This document shows positions 26,901 to 35,224 of a stretch of DNA of 64,000 nucleotides, one piece after another (positions within the stretch are counted from its first letter, which is position 1; the number at the start of each line of letters is the position of its first letter). Position numbers and translations under genes: made by a program. The stretch comes from Archangium violaceum (GTDB taxonomy: Bacteria > Myxococcota > Myxococcia > Myxococcales > Myxococcaceae), in NCBI RefSeq assembly GCF_016859125.1, contig NZ_CP069338.1, forward strand, positions 5,333,501 to 5,397,500, given 5' to 3'. The notes under the pieces were generated by a model. It was given only the letters and a program-made list of their open reading frames with translations, made no database searches and was not told where the DNA came from.

Positions 26901-27681
26901 CAATACCCCGCAGACGACCTCGGCTCCCACCGCGTTGGGAGACCTGAACGGGGATGGGTGTGCCGAGGTGGCGTGGCGCTACTCGGACAACAACGCCCGG
27001 TCCGGCATCGTGGTGCTGTTCGGATACGACACGAGCGGGGCGAAGTGTAAGGGGCGCAAGGTGCCGACGACGATACGGCTGGCGGCGGACCCGGAGGTGG
27101 GCATCAACTTCATGGGCCTGGGCGTGTCGATGGCGCGAGTGGGCCAGGTGCTGGGCAAGACGGGCGCGGACTATCTGGCGGTGAGTGCGTCGAGCGTGCC
27201 CTACGATGGCGTGACGCAGCCCGCGGTGCTGCTCTTCAACACGGCGGAGCTGGTGAAGCGTCTGCCCGCCTCCGGCGAGGCGTTGGTGGGCGCGCTGGAG
27301 ATCTCCTTGCAGCCCCGGGTGCTGGTGCATCGCTCGCGGGCGGTGGGCTTCGGCACGGCGCTGGCGGGCGGGGTGGACCTGACGGGTGACAGCGTGCCGG
27401 AGCTGGTGGTGAGCGCGCCGGGCGCGTCGGTGGCCTCGGATGGAGGGGGCGCGGTGTTCGTGTACAAGGGCGGAGCGGGGATGACCGGAGCGCTCTCGCC
27501 GATGCTCACGCTGACGGGAGACGTGGCGGAGCGCTCGGGCTTCGGCAACGACCTGGCGCTGATGGCGGGAGGGACGGCGGCGGGGACGAGCTACCCGCCG
27601 ACCCTCGTCATCGGCGCGCCGCTGAGCTACCGCACGGGCACGCAGAACGGCACGGCCTTCGTGGTGCCGCTCGGCTTCTGA
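23947..27681 (+). CDS. Large FG-GAP/integrin-alpha-like propeller lipoprotein
   Basis: 1244 residues. A lipoprotein signal (MTRVFRASLALALLSAAC, Cys18) is followed by two Ig-like domains (about 35-270) and then repeated FG-GAP/VCBS blades through to the end. Each blade carries a calcium-type loop such as DFDGDGVPDVAVG, DLDGDGRPELVV, DVDGDGDLDLLVG and DFNGDGLPDLAAL, and integrin-style phrases 'FGDSLAAGDLDGD' and 'GAPxA'. Such propellers mediate calcium-dependent adhesion or ligand binding at the cell surface. It is the last gene of the exported five-gene operon, 11 bp after the previous stop. The target is not indicated by the sequence. Confidence 0.87.
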   Translation: MTRVFRASLALALLSAACNPEEPEIPAVDACAGLPPLSLTTSHAKVRVKDPVSLTASGGSGYYSYRVEPGGSSGEMRGSRFIAGLTPATDTLVVEDLRCPGDARAQVTVVAAFDVAPGRALLKPGTSFQIEVAGLLGEPVFTLERSASGGTLTASGLYTAGKAQGEDLVRVRDSRTGDEVLLQYEVRADAVLRGDPERLALPAGSSVALATVGGSDRITWTVESGPGTVEGGRFSIAPDATGATVLKASDPFTNQTATVSVRVLTELKRETIAHGQITDTAGMVTADFDGDGVPDVAVGRPESDLTRPQGGVVFIFKGSTAGLPSEPTWMLTGATDTARFGDSLAAGDLDGDGRPELVVSAPGADVTIDGSGAVYLYRFGANGPEPLRSPLSALGRGAFGSGLHLKDVDGDGDLDLLVGSPNGDLAATRELFNRGIVDIFQLDRGKAVPDLPSVRLGGSDLGLSGAIEPRARTGLGLGVVVEDFNGDGLPDLAALGRASRFRDNGTSLGVVQPSVSVFFARAEAPRFRATPDVFVLPMNTSDANGNEGSWRLGSVPAEGSRLPLLMVLLDRADSPDLRASGGQDKMTDAGGALLFDLSAYKPTGEPADKPAQLKLADAFARFYGDAKDIYAGRSWAVADVDGTPGPELLLGAPYASIPSGTTSLRYGGKVLVYPLKDLKKGISINKALAFLPGLAKSDAFGAGIAPWPLPGSSGLVVFAGRASTQGRAFTGRVDAFVKAGDSLAQWSRTSYLLPAKPSVERFGESVALGKDAKGNPLVLVGSPGWSGPGPNDDGNALSAGRAWTYGAQGGTGTLVAEGAPSPLHSGRSVGSDVAFTDFNGDGKADLVLGAPTLLVPKSTASASELGDAYQEVRRECLPSAELNAGGVLVSLAQADGSYKPAYRLWALGNITENCITSNGVCSRAGIGRGVVGGFDFNGDGKQDIGALRNSGFELFLGRAPDDASLAKRTMVCDPVYSSPYFATSSNTPQTTSAPTALGDLNGDGCAEVAWRYSDNNARSGIVVLFGYDTSGAKCKGRKVPTTIRLAADPEVGINFMGLGVSMARVGQVLGKTGADYLAVSASSVPYDGVTQPAVLLFNTAELVKRLPASGEALVGALEISLQPRVLVHRSRAVGFGTALAGGVDLTGDSVPELVVSAPGASVASDGGGAVFVYKGGAGMTGALSPMLTLTGDVAERSGFGNDLALMAGGTAAGTSYPPTLVIGAPLSYRTGTQNGTAFVVPLGF

Positions 27682-27687
27682 GCGCGC

Positions 27688-28122
27688 CTAGTGCGCCAGG
27701 GACGTGGACGGCTCGGAGATGCCTTCGAGCACGCGTCCGGCGAGCCGCTGATCCTCCATCTCCATGGCCAGGTCCCCCAGGGAGACGATGCCGATGAGCC
27801 GCTCCTGCTCGTCCACGACGAGCAGACGGCGCACCTGCAGGTCGCGCATCTGGTGAGCGACGTCCTCGACGTCATCGTCCACGGAGCACGTCTGCACGTT
27901 GCGGGTCATCACATCGGCGACGGAGACGGTGCGTGGGTTGAAGCCCATGGCCAGGCCGCGCACGACGATGTCCCGGTCGGTGAGGATGCCCACGACGCGC
28001 TCGCCCTCCACGACCGGTAGGGAGCCCACGTTGAGCAGGCGCATCATCTCGGCGGCGGCCATCAGCGTCGTCTCGGGGTGGGCGGCGACGGCGTCCGGAG
28101 TCATCACGTCACGAACCTTCAT
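27688..28122 (-). CDS. Two-CBS-domain protein
   Basis: 144 residues consisting of two CBS domains (about 6-60 and 70-125), with the family turns VGSLPVVEGERVVGILTDRD and VRRLLVVDEQERLIGIVSLGD. It is cytosolic with no fused effector domain. Pairs of CBS motifs bind adenosyl ligands (AMP/ATP/SAM) and act as energy or stress sensors. It converges on the propeller lipoprotein with only 6 bp between them. Start ATG 28122 is preceded by an AGGTCGTCC stretch, a weak ribosome site. Confidence 0.88.
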   Translation of the reverse strand: MKVRDVMTPDAVAAHPETTLMAAAEMMRLLNVGSLPVVEGERVVGILTDRDIVVRGLAMGFNPRTVSVADVMTRNVQTCSVDDDVEDVAHQMRDLQVRRLLVVDEQERLIGIVSLGDLAMEMEDQRLAGRVLEGISEPSTSLAH

Positions 28123-28316
28123 GGGACGACCTCGTGGCTTGCGAGTGGTTGCTACGGAGGAAGGGTGTGTCCGCCTCGGCGCCGCTGCCGTGAAATTCCG
28201 TGCCGGGATTCGTGCTCGGGTGCCTACCCTCCTGCCTGCCTCACCTCCGGAAACACGAAGGCCCCCATGACTCCCGAGGGAGACACGGAGGCCCGGGGTC
28301 CGCCGCTCCGTTGGGA

Positions 28317-28631
28317 TCAGCTCACGGTCTGCGGAGACATCTGGCGGGAGAGCTCCTCCGGGGACTTCAGCAGGGAGGCGTTGCCGCCGTGCTGGACGCG
28401 CTGCTCCTCGTTGATGGGCGGGGAGAACGTCTTGGCGATCTTGTTGTAGGTGCCGAGGATGAGGATGGTCGGTGCCCACTGGCCGACGAAGTTCGCCCAC
28501 GTCTTGCGGCCGGTGATCATCAGCACGGCGCTGACGGCCATGCACCCCACGGCGACTCCGAGGAAGCTGATGGAGGGAATGCGCCGCGTCTGCAGCTCGA
28601 CATTGGTGGTGACCGTGTCTTCGTTCTTCAT
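28317..28631 (-). CDS. Small two-helix membrane protein
   Basis: 104 residues from ATG 28631. There are two membrane segments (about 19-40 and 49-68) and a polar C-terminal tail containing PPINEEQRVQHGGN. No recognised domain. A longer frame to 28679 would add a tail without a ribosome site. It shares a 185-bp divergent region with the ferritin-like gene. The 194 bp between it and the CBS gene hold no gene and no clear terminator. Confidence 0.6.
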   Translation of the reverse strand: MKNEDTVTTNVELQTRRIPSISFLGVAVGCMAVSAVLMITGRKTWANFVGQWAPTILILGTYNKIAKTFSPPINEEQRVQHGGNASLLKSPEELSRQMSPQTVS

Positions 28632-28816
28632 GTGTTCCGATGCCTCCGTTGGTGAGAGGTGTGAATGGAAGGTGCGCACGGAGGGGCGGGGCGCGGGGTC
28701 GCGCTTCCCTGCCCGCTATCCGGGCGGGCTCGGTGGCGGTGGGGTTGGCCGTGCGGGCAGGCCCCCTCAGATTGCCTGGGTCTTTTTTGCCGGAAGGGCG
28801 GGGGGAGGAACTTCTG

Positions 28817-29284
28817 ATGTCACGTAAGTCCGAGGTGGAGAAGCTGCGGAGCCTGGCCCAGCTGGATGTGGACGCCGTGGGGGCCTACGACGCGGCCATT
28901 GCCCGGGTGAAGGAGCCGCTGGTGCGCGAGCGGCTGAACGACTTCCGGGTGGACCACGTGCGGCACGTTCAGGATCTCAACGCGTTCATCCTCCGGTTCG
29001 GAGGGGAGCCGGTGGAGCTGCGGCCGGATCTGAAGGGCGCGGCGATGAAGGGCCTGACGGCGATGACGAGCATGATGGGGACGGAGGCCGCGCTGGTGGC
29101 GATGCTCGGCAACGAGGAGTTCTCGAACCGGGCCTACGAGCTGGCGCTGAGCTTCGAGTGGAGCCCCGAGGTGCGCTCGCTCATCGAGAAGAACCGCCGG
29201 GACGAGGAGCGGCACATCACGTGGATCAAGGAAGCGGTGCGCCAGCGTCCGTGGGTGGCCGAGGAAGCCGAGGCGCGGGCGTAA
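28817..29284 (+). CDS. Ferritin-like four-helix protein
   Basis: 155 residues, four amphipathic helices. Metal-type ligands appear in the ferritin-like spacing: D-x-x-A-x-x-x-Y-D in helix 1, H-x-x-H (VDHVRHV) in helix 2, NEEFSNRAYE in helix 3 and DEERHITWI in helix 4. This is the DUF892/PA2169-like ferritin-like superfamily, associated with stress responses; catalytic activity is unknown. Start ATG 28817 is chosen because GGAGGAA lies just upstream. The REP half-element follows its stop by 1 bp. Confidence 0.78.
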   Translation: MSRKSEVEKLRSLAQLDVDAVGAYDAAIARVKEPLVRERLNDFRVDHVRHVQDLNAFILRFGGEPVELRPDLKGAAMKGLTAMTSMMGTEAALVAMLGNEEFSNRAYELALSFEWSPEVRSLIEKNRRDEERHITWIKEAVRQRPWVAEEAEARA

Positions 29285-29285
29285 G

Positions 29286-29311
29286 CCCTGGGAGAGGGCG
29301 GGGGTGAGGGT
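29286..29311 (+). repeat. Half REP-like element after the ferritin-like gene
   Basis: Shares the right arm and tail (GGGAGAGGG...GGGGTGAGGGT) with the elements at 4126 and 22416 but lacks the left CCCTCTCCCTC arm. It lies in the short gap before argE and could be a decayed copy. Confidence 0.7.
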
Positions 29312-29374
29312 CTACATTCGGTGGGGACACATCCCGCGCGAAGCGCGGTAGCCCGAGCCCTGGAGGCCCATCCC

Positions 29375-30538
29375 GTGAGTGACACCCTGCCCGCGCTGCG
29401 GGCCACGCTGTCGGAGCTGGTCGCCCTGGACACGACGTCTTCCCGTCCCAACGCGCCGCTGGTGGAGCTGGCGAGGGGATGGTTGGAGGCGGCGGGCTTC
29501 CAGGTGGAGCGGGTGCCGTACCGTGACGCGGCCGGGGTTGAGAAGGTCAACCTCATCGCGGTGAAGGGCGGCGGTGCCGGCGAGCGCGCGGGGCTGGTGC
29601 TGGTGGGGCACACGGACTGCGTGCCGTACGACGCGGCGTGGACGGACGCGCTGCGGCTGACGGAGCGGGACGGGAATTTGTATGGCCGGGGCGCGTGCGA
29701 CACGAAGGGCTTCATCGCCTGCGCGTTGCACGCGGCGACGCACTACGCGGGGCCCCTGCGCTCGCCGTTGATGGTGCTGCTGACGGCGGACGAGGAGCTG
29801 GGCTGCGAGGGCGCCAAGCACCTGGTGGCGCAGGGCAAGGGGCGGGCGAGGCACGCCATCGTGGGCGAGCCCACGCGGTTGGTGCCGGTGCGCGCGCACA
29901 AGGGCTACTGCCTGGCGGAGGTGGAGGTGCTGGGCCGGGAGGGGCACAGCGCGTACCCGGACGAGGGCGCCTCGGCCATCTTCCGCGCGGGGCGCTTCCT
30001 GCAGAAGCTGGAGACGCTGGCGCGCACGCGGCTGCGCGAGGAGCGGGACGAGTCCTTCGAGCCGCCCTTCACCACGGTGAACGTGGGCCTCATTGGTGGG
30101 GGCAAGGCGCCCAACGTCATCTCCGGAGCGTGCCGCTTCACGGTGGAGTGGCGCCCCATTCCCCGGCAGCCCCAGGAGCGGGTGATGGAGCTGTTGGAGT
30201 CCATCCGGCGGGAGTTGGTGCGGGACGAGCCCGGCTACGAGGCGCGCATCCGGCTGCTGCGGGCCGAGCCGGCGGTGGACACGTGGGCGGACGCGGAGGT
30301 GGTTCGGGTGCTGGCGGAGCTGTCCGGCAACGCGCCCATCACGGTGCCCTTCGGCACGGAGGCCCCGCAGCTCACGGAGCTGGGCGCGGAGGCGGTGGTG
30401 TTCGGCCCGGGGGACATCCGCGTGGCGCACCAGACGGGTGAGTTCGTACCCATGGAGGACCTGGTGCGATGCGAGGCGTACCTCTCACGCGCCATCGCGC
30501 ACTTTTGTGGAGCGGCGGTACCCGACTCCGGACGTTGA
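29375..30538 (+). CDS. argE: Acetylornithine deacetylase
   Basis: 387-residue M20-family zinc hydrolase. The ligands and catalytic residues are in place: His79-x-Asp81 in VGHTDCVP, bridging Asp109 in GRGACDTKG, and Asp139-Glu140-Glu141 in the DEELGCEG segment, with a dimerisation lid between. It removes acetate from N-acetylornithine in arginine synthesis; some relatives act on other N-acyl amino acids. GTG 29375 is preferred over 29321 because TGGAGG precedes it. No other arg gene is in the window. Confidence 0.85.
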   Translation: MSDTLPALRATLSELVALDTTSSRPNAPLVELARGWLEAAGFQVERVPYRDAAGVEKVNLIAVKGGGAGERAGLVLVGHTDCVPYDAAWTDALRLTERDGNLYGRGACDTKGFIACALHAATHYAGPLRSPLMVLLTADEELGCEGAKHLVAQGKGRARHAIVGEPTRLVPVRAHKGYCLAEVEVLGREGHSAYPDEGASAIFRAGRFLQKLETLARTRLREERDESFEPPFTTVNVGLIGGGKAPNVISGACRFTVEWRPIPRQPQERVMELLESIRRELVRDEPGYEARIRLLRAEPAVDTWADAEVVRVLAELSGNAPITVPFGTEAPQLTELGAEAVVFGPGDIRVAHQTGEFVPMEDLVRCEAYLSRAIAHFCGAAVPDSGR

Positions 30539-30651
30539 GCGGGAGCGCGTCAATCCTGTCGGCGCATTTGACCTGAGGGGTACAGTCATTCTAGGCAGGG
30601 CCGTGCAGCGGCCCGAGTGGGTCGCCAGGGCCAGGGGGAGGTGGCCGCGGC

Positions 30652-30959
30652 ATGCAATTCGTCCCCTTCGAAGAGGGCATCGAGGTCAACACCTGAACCA
30701 CCGCAAGAACGGCCGGGTCATGTGGGATTCGCGGACCCGGCGGATGGAAGAGGGCATCGGTCACTACGGCTACGAGCCGGTGCCCGGACAGCGGAAGATC
30801 TTCAGTCTGTGTAATACCCCCTACCCCTGCGCGTTCGACCAGGGGCTGCTCACGGCCATGGCCCAGCGCTACGCGTCCAACGCGCGCGTGACGCATGACA
30901 GCGCCAGCTCGTGTCGCAAGGTGCGGGGCGACCGCTGCGGCTACCTCATCAGCTGGTGA
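30652..30959 (+). pseudogene. Internally deleted V4R/heme-sensor-like gene
   Basis: The beginning (ATG 30652, MQFVPFEEGIEVNT then TGA) and the end (frame reading HRKNGRVMW ... NTPYPCAFDQG ... CRKVRGDRCGYLISW) both look like one myxobacterial family of cytosolic sensor proteins of the V4R/heme-NO-binding class. That class has about 190 residues and a C-terminal Cys-x-x-x-x...Cys-x-Y-x-I-x-W. They are in different frames and only about 40 bp apart, so roughly 85 codons of the middle have been lost. I call it a pseudogene; the family name is by recollection of motif style. Confidence 0.6.
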
Positions 30960-31104
30960 GCACCCGCGCCCTCCCGCGAGCGCTCCACGGACTCTCGGTA
31001 TGGCTCGCGCTCCGGGTGTCCTGGAGGGAGCAGATAGTTCGTCCCCCCTCTCGCCTTTCCGCCCCTTCCTCCTGATAGCCTGAAGCCCGAGGTCAGATCG
31101 GACC

Positions 31105-32793
31105 ATGGCAGCGCTCAATTCCATCGGCACCACCGGCCGCGTCCTCCTCGTGGACGACAGCCCCATTGCTCTCGAGGCCATCGGCTCCCGGCTGCAGGAG
31201 AGCGGACTGGACGTGGTGATGACGACGTCGCCACGGGAGGCGCTCGGCCTGGCCACCGACGGGTCCCAGCCGTTCGACCTGCTCATCCTCGACGTGATGA
31301 TGCCGGAGATGAATGGCCACGAGCTGACGCGCCGCCTGCGTGGCAACTCGCGGACCAGCAACACGCCCATCCTCCTGCTCACCTCGCTCGACTCCACGGA
31401 CGACCGGGTGAACGGCCTGGTGTCGGGCGCCGACGACTTCTTCACGAAGACAGCGCCCGACGCGGAGATGCTGGCGCGCGTGCGCTCGTTCATCTCGCTC
31501 GGGAAGATGCGCGCCCAGCTGCAGGCGCAGCACGAGGCCATGGCCCGCGTCATGCGCGAGCCGGAGGCTCCCACTCCGCCCCTGGCCCGGGTGGAGATCA
31601 TCCACCACATGCCGGTGGTGAGCGAGCGGCTCGCACGGGCCCTGCGTGGCTCGCCCGTGGGCGGCGAGTTCCAGCTCACCCAGCGCTCCCCCGAGCAGCG
31701 CATGCTCACCTCGGACGCCGACCTGCTCGTCGTCAGCTACCCGATCGCGCTCGAGGGGGATCAGCCGCTGCTCAAGCGTTTCGGCTTCGACGAGGAGGCG
31801 CCCGCCGTTCTCGTGGTGGACGAGACCGAGTCCACCTCGCGGCGAGTCATCGCATTCGATGCCGGCGCCGACGACTACCTCACGCTGCAGACGCCCATGG
31901 CCGAGCTGGCCGCCCGCCTGGGCAGCGCCCTGCGCCGCCAGCGCCGCCAGCGTCAGCTGCGCACCTCTCGCGACCGCGCCATGCTGGTGGCGGTGACGGA
32001 CCCGCTCACCGGGCTCTACAACCGCGCCTACTTCCACGAGGCGCTCGGCGTCGAGTTCCGCCGGGCCCAGCGCTACAAGCACCCGATGAGCCTGGTGCTG
32101 TTGGATCTGGACCACTTCAAGCAGGTGAACGACACCCTGGGCCACACCGCGGGAGACGAGGCCCTGCGCGAGGTGTCCAAGCGGCTGCGCCAGACGGCGC
32201 GCTCGACGGACGTGGTCGCCCGCCACGGAGGCGAGGAGTTCGCGATGATCCTCCCCGAGACGGACCTGGAGCACGGGCTGATCGCCGCCGAGCGCTTCCG
32301 GGCCGCGGTGGACGGAGCCCTGGTGAGGGGCGCCAGGGGAGGCAGTCGCACGCTGACCATCAGCGCCGGAGTGGGGTGCTTCCCCGTGCACTCCACCTCC
32401 ATCACGGAGCTCGTCGAGCTCACCGACGCGGCGCTCTACAACGCTAAGCGCACGGGCCGAAACCGGGTGTGTCCCGTCTCGCTCAGCCAGGAGGCCCCGG
32501 CGCCCGCGAGCCCGGCCGCCGCCACCGTTCCCAACATGGGGACCTCGGGGGTGCTGGAGCGGCTGCGCCGGCTCGTGGCGGAGGACCTGGAAGGTCCGCT
32601 CACCGCCACGCGCACGGCCGCGCGCATGCTGCACCAGGCCTCGCAGCCGGGCGACACGCTGCACATGCTCACCTCGCAGCTCCACCAATCCTCCGAGGAG
32701 GTCCGGCAGGAGCTGCTGCGGGTGATGGATGACCTCTCCCGGGCCATCCTCGAGGCGGGCCGGACGGGAGCGGTCCGTAACGAGCACAAGTGA
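31105..32793 (+). CDS. PleD/ActA-like diguanylate cyclase response regulator
   Basis: 562 residues: receiver 1 (about 13-128, phosphoacceptor Asp63 in LILDVMMPEM, Lys in FFTKTAP), a second degenerate receiver (160-285, ends in the AGADDYLT hallmark without a clear acceptor site), GGDEF domain (290-455) and a Pro/Ala-rich C-terminal tail with a helical end. The active-site loop is GGEEF (375-379), a functional variant, and the inhibitory I-site RSTD (366-369) sits exactly five residues before it. It should make c-di-GMP from GTP with product inhibition. The REC-REC-GGDEF order is that of PleD and of Myxococcus ActA. Its stop overlaps the next start. Confidence 0.92.
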   Translation: MAALNSIGTTGRVLLVDDSPIALEAIGSRLQESGLDVVMTTSPREALGLATDGSQPFDLLILDVMMPEMNGHELTRRLRGNSRTSNTPILLLTSLDSTDDRVNGLVSGADDFFTKTAPDAEMLARVRSFISLGKMRAQLQAQHEAMARVMREPEAPTPPLARVEIIHHMPVVSERLARALRGSPVGGEFQLTQRSPEQRMLTSDADLLVVSYPIALEGDQPLLKRFGFDEEAPAVLVVDETESTSRRVIAFDAGADDYLTLQTPMAELAARLGSALRRQRRQRQLRTSRDRAMLVAVTDPLTGLYNRAYFHEALGVEFRRAQRYKHPMSLVLLDLDHFKQVNDTLGHTAGDEALREVSKRLRQTARSTDVVARHGGEEFAMILPETDLEHGLIAAERFRAAVDGALVRGARGGSRTLTISAGVGCFPVHSTSITELVELTDAALYNAKRTGRNRVCPVSLSQEAPAPASPAAATVPNMGTSGVLERLRRLVAEDLEGPLTATRTAARMLHQASQPGDTLHMLTSQLHQSSEEVRQELLRVMDDLSRAILEAGRTGAVRNEHK

Positions 32794-33902
32794 GACCGTC
32801 CCTGGAAGTGGCCGCTCCGCTCGAGGAAGAGGCCCCCGCGTCACGCGCGTTCCTGCTCTGGAGCACCGCGGTGGTATTCGCCGCCCACCTGACGCTCTGG
32901 CTGTGGGTGTCGTGGAGCAGGGGACTGGCGTTCACGGACCTGCTCAACCGCTGGGACTCGAACCACTACAGCACCATCATCCGTGACGGATACAGCGGCA
33001 TGCTGTGGGCGTTCTTCCCGCTCTACCCGATGACGGTGCGGGCGCTGGCGAGCGTGCTCGGCGTGGAGCGGGTGCAGGTGCTGGGGATGGTGTTCTCGAG
33101 TGCCGCCTTCCTCTGCTTCGCCGTGCTCGTCGCACAGGCCCGGGAGAGGGAGGACCTGCCGGAGGGGTTGGTGCCCCGGACGCGGCTCGGGTGGCTCTTC
33201 TTCCTCCTCGCCCCGGCGAGCTACGTCTTCCACTCGCACCACACGGAGTCACTCTTCCTGCTGCTGTCCGCGCTCGCGCTGTTCTCCGGTGCGAGCCGGC
33301 GGCCCGGGTGGGGAGGCCTGTTCGCGGGGCTGTGCGTGCTGACGCGCAACCAGGGGGCCTTCGTGGTGGTGGCCACGGCCCTGCTGGCCGCCTCGCGGGA
33401 AGAGGGCGGGACGCGGCGGCTGCGCGCCTTGCTCGTCGTGGGAGCGCTCGGGGCGCTCGGGGCGCTGAGCTTCCTCGCGTTCGAGTACCTGGCCTCGGGC
33501 TCGCCGCTGGCGTTCCTCCACGCGCAGAGCGGGTGGCACCGCGCGGACTCGGTGGCGGCCGTCTTCAAGACGTTCGTGTTCGGCAATCCCTGGCAGAGCA
33601 CGCGCAGCCCCTACCTGCTGCGCTACGCCGTGTTCTGGCTCTTGCTGATAGGAACGTTCCTGCTGGCGCGCCGGCAGCCCGTGCTGGGGCTCTATTCAGG
33701 GCTCTCGCTGGGCGTGATGCTGCTCCAGGGCGAGGTGGCCAACGTGTTCCGCTTCGGCACCGTCGTCTTCCCGCTGTTCTTCTTCCTGGGAGACCGGTGT
33801 GCCAGACGTCCGGTCTGGCTCCAGGGTCTCGTGCTCGTGGCCCTGCTCGCGCTGAACCTCGCGACGGCGAGGGGCTACGCCGTGGGACGGTGGGCGTACT
33901 AG
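32790..33902 (+). CDS. PIG-V-like membrane glycosyltransferase
   Basis: 370 residues with about eight to nine membrane helices. The motif RWDSNHYSTIIRDGY, then FFPLYP, matches bacterial PIG-V/GT-C mannosyltransferase-like proteins, where the Asp in the first loop is the presumed catalytic residue facing the periplasm. Donor would be a lipid-linked sugar. The GTG start (32790) overlaps the diguanylate cyclase stop (GTGA), so the two are co-translated, suggesting a surface-polysaccharide step under c-di-GMP control. That functional link is inference. Confidence 0.82.
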   Translation: MRPSLEVAAPLEEEAPASRAFLLWSTAVVFAAHLTLWLWVSWSRGLAFTDLLNRWDSNHYSTIIRDGYSGMLWAFFPLYPMTVRALASVLGVERVQVLGMVFSSAAFLCFAVLVAQAREREDLPEGLVPRTRLGWLFFLLAPASYVFHSHHTESLFLLLSALALFSGASRRPGWGGLFAGLCVLTRNQGAFVVVATALLAASREEGGTRRLRALLVVGALGALGALSFLAFEYLASGSPLAFLHAQSGWHRADSVAAVFKTFVFGNPWQSTRSPYLLRYAVFWLLLIGTFLLARRQPVLGLYSGLSLGVMLLQGEVANVFRFGTVVFPLFFFLGDRCARRPVWLQGLVLVALLALNLATARGYAVGRWAY

Positions 33903-34174
33903 CCACGGAGCTTTTGGACATCATGTACGTGAGGTACGGCGGCAGGATGAGGGGGTGCTGGCCTGGCGCGCGCAAGCTTGGGCGGTGAGTTGCATCCTTG
34001 AGGGCCTGAATAAATCCAGGCAGCAGTTGCCCTCAGGTCACGCGCACTGCAGCGGGGTTTCAAGGCCACGGCTCCGAGTCGAGGTGGACGGGTCACCCAA
34101 GAACACCCTGCCGATCGAGACGGACTGAACTATGGTACCAGCACATCAGTCCGAGGAGCGCGGGGGGGACTCGC

Positions 34175-35224
34175 TTGAGCATCGAAACGACCGATGTTGA
34201 TAACATTACTCCCTTCACGGCGGAAACGCTGCACTCGGTGACTCGAGAGGACCGGGAGGTTCTTCTTGTGGTCGTCGCGGGGACCTTCACCTTGCCTCGT
34301 CCCTGTGGAGCATCCCGAGCCCCCGTCTTGCGCGATGAGCAGCTTCCCCCGAAGCTCGAAGACTCCTATTGGGGGGCTCCAGCCTGCTCCAGCCTGCGTT
34401 ACGAGGGCCAGAACGCATACTTCCGCCCAGGCACGGATATCTACCTGAATGGGCATGCCCGTGCGCAGCGTGGCCATCCTGTCAAGGCCATGGACGTCAG
34501 CCTGGCGGTAGGACATTGCCACAAGACCGTCCGGGTTTTTGGGGAGCGGCTCTGGATGTCTGGAATGGTAGGGCTCAGTCCGTCTTCTCCACTACCCTTC
34601 GAGTCCATGCCGCTCGTCTATGAGCGCGCCTTTGGAGGAACGGCCCGGGATGAGGAGGGGGGTGAGACGTTCGAGGCGAGGAATCCGGTAGGGCGCGGTT
34701 TCTATGTTTCGCGCAAGCAGGCGCGGGAGCAGCTCCTGCCGAACATTGAGGATCCTCAGGCGCTGGTGACTTCGTGGTCGGATCGGCCTCCACCCGCGGG
34801 CTTCGGCCCGGTTTCTCGTGGATGGCAGCCGCGGCTTGGGTATGCGGGCACCTACGATGCGGCCTGGGTCGAGAATCGCGCTCCCCTCTGGCCGAAGGAT
34901 CTCGATCCGCGCTTCTTCCAGGCGGCAACTCCTGGTCTCAACACGGGCTCCTACCTCCAGGGTGGAGAGCGGGTCCTGTTGGAGGGGATGCATCACGACG
35001 GTCCCCTCGCCTTCGCGCTTCCTCAATACCGCCTGTTGGTGAGGAGCATCTTCTCGGATCGTCAGGAGCAACGGGTGATGCGCCTGGATGCGCTCCTGCT
35101 CGAACCTGACGCGGGAACGTTCACGATGATGTGGCGCGCGGCGATTCCCCTGAATGGGAACCCTTTTGATCATCCCTACACACAGGTACGCCTCATGGAG
35201 TCATGGGAGGAACTCCCGAAATGA
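34175..35224 (+). CDS. DUF2169 T6SS effector adaptor
   Basis: 349 residues from TTG 34175, chosen for the run of seven Gs 6-12 bases upstream. DUF2169 features are visible: the N-terminal VVVAGTFTLP strand, PLVYERAFGG, the ARNPVGRGF motif (about 168-176), and the C-terminal RLLVRSIFSDRQEQRVM. DUF2169 proteins are cytosolic adaptors that load PAAR-like effectors onto the type VI secretion spike. It is first in a four-gene cassette and its stop overlaps the next start (ATGA). No VgrG, Hcp or sheath gene lies in the window, so the apparatus must be elsewhere. The 272 bp before it contain no gene. Confidence 0.87.
   Translation: MSIETTDVDNITPFTAETLHSVTREDREVLLVVVAGTFTLPRPCGASRAPVLRDEQLPPKLEDSYWGAPACSSLRYEGQNAYFRPGTDIYLNGHARAQRGHPVKAMDVSLAVGHCHKTVRVFGERLWMSGMVGLSPSSPLPFESMPLVYERAFGGTARDEEGGETFEARNPVGRGFYVSRKQAREQLLPNIEDPQALVTSWSDRPPPAGFGPVSRGWQPRLGYAGTYDAAWVENRAPLWPKDLDPRFFQAATPGLNTGSYLQGGERVLLEGMHHDGPLAFALPQYRLLVRSIFSDRQEQRVMRLDALLLEPDAGTFTMMWRAAIPLNGNPFDHPYTQVRLMESWEELPK

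Noticed and set aside
23689-27330. 1213-codon open frame antisense to the propeller lipoprotein
   Set aside because: Mirror of the biased codon use of the sense gene; no motif, no ribosome site, and the sense strand has clear calcium loops.
33958-33973. TGGCCTGGCGCGCGCA as a sigma-54 promoter for the T6SS cassette
   Set aside because: Only the GG and GC are kept; four other consensus positions fail and the first gene starts about 200 bp away.
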